From NCBI GenBank assembly GCA_035264765.1, contig DATFPQ010000050.1, forward strand, positions 1-10,025: DNA of 10,025 nt, in the 5' to 3' direction. The stretch is from DATFPQ01 sp035264765. Its GTDB lineage: Bacteria; Actinomycetota; Actinomycetes; Actinomycetales; Angustibacteraceae. The position numbers were made by a program, and so were the translations under genes. Below, one piece after another: positions 5,655 through 10,025 of the stretch; position 1 is the first letter of the stretch; each line of letters opens with the position of its first letter. Below the pieces are notes generated by a model. The model did no database searches. It was not told where the DNA came from and worked only from the letters and a program-made list of their open reading frames with translations.

Positions 5655-6240
5655 ACTGCCCCGTACCCCGCGCGGGGGGCTCGTCGCCAGGCGGGCGTCC
5701 GGGGTTCGGATGCCCCGGCGGGGCGTGCATACCCGGCACCAGGCCGCCAGGAGGCAACGCGCGGCGCATCTGCTCCAACTGGGCCCGCGCCGCCATCTGC
5801 TGGGCCATCAGCGCGGTCTGGATCCCGTGGAACAGGCCCTCCAGCCAGCCGACCAGCTGCGCCTGCGCGATCCGCAGCTCGGCGTCCGAAGGGGTCTGGC
5901 CCTCGTCGAACGGCAGGGTGATCCGCCGCAGCTCCTCCACGAGCTCGGGCGCCAGCCCCTGCTCGAGCTCGTGCAGCGACCGCTCGTGGATCTCGGCCAG
6001 CCGCGTACGCCCCGCCTGGTCCAGCGGCGCGCTGCGGACCTCCTCGAGTAGCTGCTTGATCATGCCGCCGATCCGCATCACCTTGGCCGGCTCCTCGACC
6101 AGCTCCGCGGGGTTGCGCTCGCCGTCCTCGTTGTCCCTCTGGGACGACACCCCGATGCCGTCCTGGGTCACGACGACGACGTGGGCGTCATCGTCGCGAC
6201 GGTCGTCGTCCTGCGACTGGGCGCGGTCGGGCTGGCTCAT
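5647..6240 (-). CDS. bpa: Bacterial proteasome activator Bpa (PafE)
   Basis: 197 residues from ATG 6240. Bpa forms a dodecameric ring that docks on the 20S proteasome and opens its gate without ATP, aiding degradation of unfolded proteins. The decisive evidence is the C-terminal GQYL, the docking motif, after a Pro/Gly-rich flexible tail (about 162-193). The helical core spans about 44-160: PAELVEEPAKVMRIGGMIKQ, then LDQAGRTRLAEIHERSLHEL, then LAPELVEELRRITLPF and AQLVGWLEGLFHGIQTAL. The first 40 residues are acidic and disordered. An AGGA at 6251-6248 lies seven bases before this ATG; the longer frame to 6417 runs through the divergent gene and is not supported. No proteasome core or Pup genes are in the window, which is usual for bpa. 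Confidence 0.96.
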   Translation of the reverse strand: MSQPDRAQSQDDDRRDDDAHVVVVTQDGIGVSSQRDNEDGERNPAELVEEPAKVMRIGGMIKQLLEEVRSAPLDQAGRTRLAEIHERSLHELEQGLAPELVEELRRITLPFDEGQTPSDAELRIAQAQLVGWLEGLFHGIQTALMAQQMAARAQLEQMRRALPPGGLVPGMHAPPGHPNPGRPPGDEPPARGTGQYL

Positions 6241-6301
6241 GGCTCCATCCTGCCGACGAAATCTGGTTGCCGCGCGGCGCAGGGGTCGCCACCCTGCTCC
6301 G

Positions 6302-6797
6302 GTGCCCATCGATTTGCCGCGCTGCCCGCGGACCTGGCCTTCGTGGGAGGTGCGACGTCCCACCCCGGCCGACGTCGACACGGTGCTTGCGCTCCTGGAG
6401 TCCGTGGACCGCGCCACCCTGGGGTTCAGCGACTGGTCCCGGGACGACGTCGAGGCCGACCTCGGGTCGTCGTCCGCCCCGGCCGACCGCAGCCAGCTGC
6501 TCGTGCTGGACGGCGACCGGGCCCTGGCCTGGGCGTTTCGTGGAGGATCGTGCCGCTGGGCGGGTCACCGCCGAGGTGGCGGGCGAAGCGGGAGTCCGCC
6601 GGGTACGACCTCGGCCTCTGGTGGCTGGCTGAACTGGACGGTGAGGCCGCCGGCGCGCTGATCGCCACGACCCAGATGGTGGGGGAGGGCGCGCTGTACG
6701 TCGCCACGGTGCGCGTGCGCCGGGCCGCGCGCGGTCGAGGCGCATGGACGTCGACTTCGCTTTCCACGTGTTCCAGCGACCGGTCACCTGCTGGTAG
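6302..6797 (+). pseudogene. Decayed tandem-GNAT acetyltransferase (frame breaks and lost middle)
   Basis: From GTG 6302 the frame reads a GNAT-type N-terminus: WEVRRPTPADVDTVLALLES, then LGFSDWSRDDVEADL and LLVLDGDRALAWAF. At about 6536-6538 the sense moves to another frame (VEDRAAGRVTAEVAG), as if one T were gained. At about 6590-6597 it jumps to a third frame: GYDLGLWWLAELDGEAAGAL, then YVATVRVRRAARGRG, the acetyl-CoA loop of a second GNAT domain. After about 6744 the frame changes again (DFAFHVFQRP) and stops at TAG 6795-6797. Complete relatives carry two GNAT domains in about 330-350 residues. Here the second half of domain 1, the start of domain 2 and the end of domain 2 are gone. The end overlaps the converging DUF6328 stop. 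It lies divergently from bpa, 61 bp apart. Confidence 0.72.
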
Positions 6798-7326
6798 CGC
6801 CGTTCGGCAGCTCAGCCTGGGGTTGGTCCGGTCGTGAGGCGCGCCGTCCCATGAGCGGAAGCACCAGCCAGAGCATCGCGAAGACCAGCAGCACGCCGGT
6901 CGCGATTGCCACGGCCGCCCGGCGCGACAGGACGACGTCGAAGACGAGCAGCACGACGACGGAGACGGCCAGGGCAAGGAAGAGTAGTCCGGCCCGGGCA
7001 AATCGATCCGACGCGCTGACCAGCAGTGCCTTGCGCCGCTGCCGGAAGAGCAGGCGGTGGTAGCTGACCGGTGCCACGATCAGCGCCGTGGCCGTGGCCG
7101 ACAGCAGCACGGCGACGCAGAAGACGGCCACCTGGAACCGGTCAAGCTCGGTGAACCGCTGCTGGAACGGCAGGGTGAGCAGGAACCCGGTCAAGATCTG
7201 GACGCCGGTCTGGGTGACCCGCAGCTCTTGGAGCAGCTCGTTCCAGTTCCGGTCCATCCGCTCGGTCTCGGTCTCACGACGCGAGGGGTCCCCGCCTGGG
7301 TACTGCCTGCCCGGGTCGCCGCCCAT
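6784..7326 (-). CDS. DUF6328 family membrane protein
   Basis: 180 residues from ATG 7326, with GGAG (7336-7333) six bases upstream. The hallmark is the conserved block ETERMDRNWNELLQEL, followed by RVTQTGVQILTGFLLTLPFQ, at residues 18-55. A VAPVSYHRLLFR segment follows at 84-95. Four hydrophobic helices are visible: about 39-55, 63-86, 110-132 and 137-159. The C-terminus (RRASRPDQPQ...) is polar and cytoplasmic by inference. The family is widespread in Actinobacteria and has no established function. A longer in-frame start at 7407 lacks a binding site and family character. The 3' end overlaps the remains of the GNAT pseudogene. Confidence 0.9.
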   Translation of the reverse strand: MGGDPGRQYPGGDPSRRETETERMDRNWNELLQELRVTQTGVQILTGFLLTLPFQQRFTELDRFQVAVFCVAVLLSATATALIVAPVSYHRLLFRQRRKALLVSASDRFARAGLLFLALAVSVVVLLVFDVVLSRRAAVAIATGVLLVFAMLWLVLPLMGRRASRPDQPQAELPNGATSR

Positions 7327-7533
7327 CCGCCACTCCGTTCCGGTGCACGGCGCCGGTGATCCAGCGCTCGCCCGCCGATCGTGCGACCGGAGCGCGCGGC
7401 TCGCCACCCGGGGCCCTCGCGCTTGCGGGCGCCAGGGTGGCCGTCGTGAGCGCTCAGGTGGCCACGGGCGGAGGTTAGGCGCTTCAAGGGTCCGGGGTCA
7501 GCCGGTGGACATGTGCCAGTCGGCGTGCTCAGG
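7327..7533. other. Non-coding gap upstream of the DUF6328 gene
   Basis: About 200 bp between the DUF6328 start and the quinone oxidoreductase stop. Long frames cross it but only as shadows. It holds the DUF6328 ribosome site and the 10-bp palindrome TGAGCGCTCA at 7447-7456, which could be an operator or chance. No convincing -35/-10 pair or terminator was found. Confidence 0.5.
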
Positions 7534-8511
7534 TCAGACCAGGAGCAGGACCTTGCCGACGTGGCTCGAATCCTCGATCCGGCGGTGCGCGGCGGCGGCC
7601 TCAGCCAGCGGCAGCCGGGCGTCGATGACCGGTCGGACCCGCCCCGCTTCCACCAGCGGCCAGACGTGCTCCCGCACGGCCGCGACGATCGTCGCCTTCT
7701 CGGACAGCGGGCGGGCTCGCAGCGACGTGGCGATGACGGCGGCCCGCTTCGCCAGCAGGGCGCCGAGGTCGAGCTCGGCCTTGCGGCCGCCCTGCAGGCC
7801 GATCGTCACGACCCGGCCGTTGGGCGCCAGCACCTTGACGTTGCGCGCCAGGTACTTGGCGCCCATGTTGTCGAGGACGACGTCCGCGCCGGCACCGTCC
7901 GTCGCCTCCTGTACGACCTCGACGAAGTCCTGCTCGCGGTAGTTCACCAGGATGTCGGCTCCCAGCTCCTGGCAGCGCCGCAGCTTCTCTGGCGTACCCG
8001 CTGTCACCGCCACCCGCGCCCCGGCCTCGCGGCCAAGCTGGATCGCCATGGTCCCGATGCCGCTGGCGCCGCCGTGCACCAACAGGACCTCGTCCGGGCG
8101 CAGACCGGCGGTCAGAAAGACGTTGCTCCAGACGGTACAGGTCACCTCTGGCAGCGCCGCGGCGTCGCGGAGGTCCACGTTCTGGGGTCGGGGCAGCAGC
8201 TGTCCGACAGGAGCGCAGACGCGCTCGGCGTAGCCGCCTCCGGCCAGCAGGGCGCAGACCTCGTTACCGACCGACCAGCCCTGGACGCCGTCCCCGAGCT
8301 CGACGATCGTTCCGCTGCACTCCAGTCCCGGGTACGGGGAGGCTCCGGGCGGCGGCGGGTAGTGGCCCTCGCGCTGCATCAGGTCGGCTCGGTTGACTGC
8401 GGTCGCGGCCACCTCGATGAGAACCTCCCCGGCGCCGGGGGAGGGGTCCGGCACCTCGCGCCACTGCAGGACGTCGGGTCCCCCGGGTTCGGGGATGGTG
8501 ATCGCGCGCAT
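7534..8511 (-). CDS. NAD(P)H quinone oxidoreductase, PIG3/zeta-crystallin type
   Basis: 325 residues; medium-chain dehydrogenase/reductase superfamily without zinc ligands. The N-terminal GroES-like domain (about 1-125) has NRADLMQREGHYPPPPGASP and PGLECSG, the signature of the PIG3 subgroup. The Rossmann domain (about 126-260) has the cofactor loop HGGASGIGT at 146-154, then TAGTPEKLRRCQELGAD at 170-186 and LDNMGAKYLARN at 213-224. The C-terminus IDARLPLAEAAAAHRRIEDSSHVGKVLL is typical of NADPH:quinone reductases. The enzyme should use NADPH to reduce quinones in the cytoplasm. It begins 9 bp after the mobA stop, so the two are probably one transcript. The start ATG 8511 gives the canonical MRAITIPEPGGPDVL. 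Confidence 0.95.
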   Translation of the reverse strand: MRAITIPEPGGPDVLQWREVPDPSPGAGEVLIEVAATAVNRADLMQREGHYPPPPGASPYPGLECSGTIVELGDGVQGWSVGNEVCALLAGGGYAERVCAPVGQLLPRPQNVDLRDAAALPEVTCTVWSNVFLTAGLRPDEVLLVHGGASGIGTMAIQLGREAGARVAVTAGTPEKLRRCQELGADILVNYREQDFVEVVQEATDGAGADVVLDNMGAKYLARNVKVLAPNGRVVTIGLQGGRKAELDLGALLAKRAAVIATSLRARPLSEKATIVAAVREHVWPLVEAGRVRPVIDARLPLAEAAAAHRRIEDSSHVGKVLLLV

Positions 8512-8520
8512 GGCGCGACT

Positions 8521-9168
8521 CTACGGACGGCGGGCAGCGCGCTCGCGCCGGAGCACCTCGCGAGCGCGCTCCAGGTCGGCGACGGTGTCGACGTCGACCG
8601 ATGAGTCCTCGGGCAGCGGCGTTCGGGCCACCCTGAGGCGCCCGACGACGTCGCGCACCCGGGCTCCGGCCGGGTGGCGGCCGATGGCCCGGCGGAGGGG
8701 TCCAGCCCGGTACACGGCGAGGAGCGGCTGGTCGCGTCCGTCCCGGTCGACGCCGACTGCACCGTCCCAGTCGCCGCCGACAACGGTTGCCAGGACGGGG
8801 AGGGCTCGGGCGGCAAACGGTTGGTCGCCCGCGAGCACGGCGACCAGGTCGTCGTCCCCCAGGCCACGGCCCAGGTTCGTCGCCATCCCCGCCGCCAGAC
8901 CGGCGACAGGTCCGCCTCCGGGCGGGTCCTCCCGCACCCGGAGCAGGTCGGCCGGCCCCGGTCGGTGCGGACCCACGACGACGACGTCGGCGTCCGCCGT
9001 CGCTTTCGCCAGGCCCTCGAGCAGGACGTCCAGGACGGTCCCGCCGCCCAGGTCCGCCGCCAGCTTGTCCTGCCCCAGCCGACGCGATGGGCCACCGGCC
9101 AGCACGACGACGCGGCGCAGCCAGTTCGGCGGCTGTTGCGGGTCCGGCAGCTGCTGCGGGTTGGGCAC
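8521..9168 (-). CDS. mobA: Molybdenum cofactor guanylyltransferase (MobA-like NTP transferase)
   Basis: 215 residues from GTG 9168. MobA joins GMP to molybdopterin to make the bis-MGD or MGD cofactor of molybdoenzymes. The nucleotide loop LAGGPSRRLGQDK at 23-35 matches the family signature LAGGxSxRMGxDK. REDPPGGGPVAGLAAG at 79-94 is the second guanine/sugar motif. VLAGDQPF at 111-118 contains the metal-binding D115. QPLLAVYR at 147-154 and VDVDTVADL at 191-199 complete the family set. All are intact, so it looks active. The first 16 residues are Pro/Gln-rich. Longer in-frame starts to 9600 would cover the divergent gene and have no family character. The paralogous family CofC/MocA-type nucleotidyltransferases is possible, but the motifs favour MobA. 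No other cofactor-synthesis genes are in the window. Confidence 0.87.
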   Translation of the reverse strand: MPNPQQLPDPQQPPNWLRRVVVLAGGPSRRLGQDKLAADLGGGTVLDVLLEGLAKATADADVVVVGPHRPGPADLLRVREDPPGGGPVAGLAAGMATNLGRGLGDDDLVAVLAGDQPFAARALPVLATVVGGDWDGAVGVDRDGRDQPLLAVYRAGPLRRAIGRHPAGARVRDVVGRLRVARTPLPEDSSVDVDTVADLERAREVLRRERAARRP

Positions 9169-9287
9169 CTCGGCAGTATCCGCCGGGTGTGCCTCGGCCC
9201 GCCCGGCTGCGCCGAACGGGTGAACGCCCGGCCGCCGTCCATCAGGGCGAGCCAGGTTCCGGCCGAAGAGGTGCAGTCCGGGCGACG

Positions 9288-9293
9288 AAGGGA
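9288..9293 (+). promoter_or_regulatory. Ribosome binding site of the right-edge gene
   Basis: AAGGGA seven bases before ATG 9301; it supports that start over the in-frame GTG at 9271. Confidence 0.55.
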
Positions 9294-9300
9294 TGGCTTC

Positions 9301-10025
9301 ATGCTGCGCAACCGAACGATCAGGGGCAACCGATCCGGCCAGGCCGAACCGGTCGCGGAGCCGTCCCTGACGTCGCCCGTCGAGTTGCAGCCGGTCCGCA
9401 CGTTTGCCGCGACGGGCCTTGCCGCGATGGACATCCTCCCCGCTCGCAGCGGCGGTCGGGGACTGCTGCGCCGCCGGAGTGCTCCGGTGGGCGGGCCGGT
9501 GGGCGGCGCGTTCTTCCCGCTGTCGAGCGAGCCGACGTCCAGCGAGGAGGCTCTTGCCGCTACCCGTCCCGGCGCGCTCGCATCGACGCCTCCAGCGCAA
9601 CCTGCTGTCCCGGGACCGCGTGGTGTCTCGGCTGGCCGCTCGGCTTCCGCCGGCGGCTCGGCTGGGATCGGCGGCCTCGCTGGGTCTGACGGCTCGGCTG
9701 AGATTGGCGGGTTCGGTGCGGCTGGCGGCTCGGCCGCCTCCGCTCTCTCGGCCGAGGCGCCCTTCGTGACGCCGATGGAACCCACGGCGCCGGCATCGGC
9801 GCCTTTGCCCGAGCCCGCCCCCAGCTCCCTGTTCGTCGCAGCGCCGCCGTCCGTGCCCGAGGTCACTCAGATCGTGCCGTCCCGCCAGGCGACGTCGGCG
9901 CCGGTTCTACCGGAGGCCTCGACGCAAGCCATCGCCGCGCCGTCCTCGCTGTTCGTCCCCGCGCCAGTGCAGCCCGACGTCGCCCCGGGGCTCCCAACCG
10001 ACCGGTCGGTCGACCCGTCGCCGTT
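9301..10025 (+). CDS. Ala/Pro/Ser/Gly-rich low-complexity protein with APSSLFV repeats (3' cut by window edge)
   Basis: The frame from ATG 9301 stays open to the window end (241 codons) and begins MLRNRTIRGNRSGQAEPVAE. I recognise no domain. A first part (1-110) is moderately mixed, with a DILPARSGGRGLLRRRS basic patch at 64-80. A Gly/Ser/Ala segment follows (about 109-150), then a Pro/Ala/Ser/Val-rich part to the edge. APSSLFV occurs at 173-179 and 213-219, exactly 40 residues apart. In the two copies four of seven codons differ synonymously (for example AGC versus TCC), which supports coding in this frame. No signal peptide or membrane segment is seen. It diverges from mobA. It is probably the disordered N-terminal part of a larger protein; the function cannot be given. 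Confidence 0.6.
   Translation, partial: MLRNRTIRGNRSGQAEPVAEPSLTSPVELQPVRTFAATGLAAMDILPARSGGRGLLRRRSAPVGGPVGGAFFPLSSEPTSSEEALAATRPGALASTPPAQPAVPGPRGVSAGRSASAGGSAGIGGLAGSDGSAEIGGFGAAGGSAASALSAEAPFVTPMEPTAPASAPLPEPAPSSLFVAAPPSVPEVTQIVPSRQATSAPVLPEASTQAIAAPSSLFVPAPVQPDVAPGLPTDRSVDPSP
9627..9742 (+). repeat. Gly/Ser/Ala-coding irregular repeats (GGCTCGGCT-type)
   Basis: Variants of GGCTCGGCT recur at irregular short intervals (for example at 9655-9663, 9691-9699 and, as GGCTCGGCC, at 9727-9735, each 36 bp apart). They encode the Gly/Ser-rich segment of the right-edge protein. Confidence 0.65.

Noticed and set aside
6181..6837. The third-frame stretch read as a complete 218-residue GNAT protein
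   Set aside because: Only about 50 residues in its middle are GNAT-like; the first 130 and the last 30 residues are out-of-frame nonsense.
7447..7456. TGAGCGCTCA palindrome as an operator or attachment site
   Set aside because: Ten bases with no second copy and no integrase nearby; noted only within the intergenic entry.
7513..8604. 363-codon + strand frame opposite the quinone oxidoreductase
   Set aside because: Shadow of a gene with full family signatures.
8787..9689. 300-codon + strand frame over mobA
   Set aside because: Antisense to intact mobA motifs; no recognisable sequence.
8379..9866. 495-codon minus-strand frame over mobA and the right-edge region
   Set aside because: It covers all of mobA in a wrong frame on the same strand; the Pro/Glu-rich part is the reverse of the Gly/Ser repeats. 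The synonymous APSSLFV repeat favours the + strand frame.
1..10025. CRISPR array, tRNA, rRNA, insertion sequence or defence system
   Set aside because: No regularly spaced repeats of CRISPR size, no transposase or integrase motifs and no RNA gene structure were seen on either strand.

Overview
This window comes from a high-GC actinobacterium. The composition is strongly GC-rich with GC-ending codons. Four gene families point the same way: a bacterial proteasome activator (Bpa) ending in GQYL, a PhoP-type OmpR regulator very like the mycobacterial one, a DUF6328 membrane protein, and Asp/Glu-rich orphan mini-proteins. The genus cannot be fixed from sequence alone; a relative of the Geodermatophilaceae or Frankiales is a guess.

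Left part (1-3190): a gene tail runs in from the left on the + strand. Next comes a compact minus-strand operon, read right to left: a PhoP-like response regulator (2996-2259), a HAMP sensor histidine kinase (2253-709) and a LURP-one/Tubby-like protein (688-92, or from GTG 712). The regulator-kinase gap is 5 bp. The kinase stop overlaps a candidate GTG start of the third gene. Upstream of the regulator (3041-3058) is a 7-4-7 direct repeat resembling the PhoP box of M. tuberculosis, so autoregulation is likely.

Middle part (3191-5646): a + strand remnant of a GT39/ArnT-type membrane glycosyltransferase keeps only its first residues and its last ~115 codons, in different frames. It ends at a strong hairpin that also serves the converging short-chain dehydrogenase. 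Two small acidic proteins of unknown function lie on the minus strand, on either side of a VOC/glyoxalase-like gene on the + strand.

Right-centre (5647-7533): bpa on the minus strand, then a decayed tandem-GNAT acetyltransferase on the + strand with frame breaks and a missing middle, then a DUF6328 four-helix membrane protein on the minus strand.

Right end (7534-10025): a minus-strand pair, mobA-like molybdenum cofactor guanylyltransferase followed after 9 bp by a PIG3-type quinone oxidoreductase. Diverging from them is a long Ala/Pro/Ser-rich, probably disordered + strand frame that runs off the window and carries a 40-residue-spaced APSSLFV repeat.

Most of the window is ordinary chromosomal housekeeping and signalling. 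The items most worth a second look are the PhoP-like box, the linkage of a Tubby-like protein to a PhoPR-type system, the Asp-rich repeat in the kinase sensor domain, the two collapsed pseudogenes, and the repeat protein at the right edge. I see no mobile element, phage gene, CRISPR array, tRNA or rRNA.
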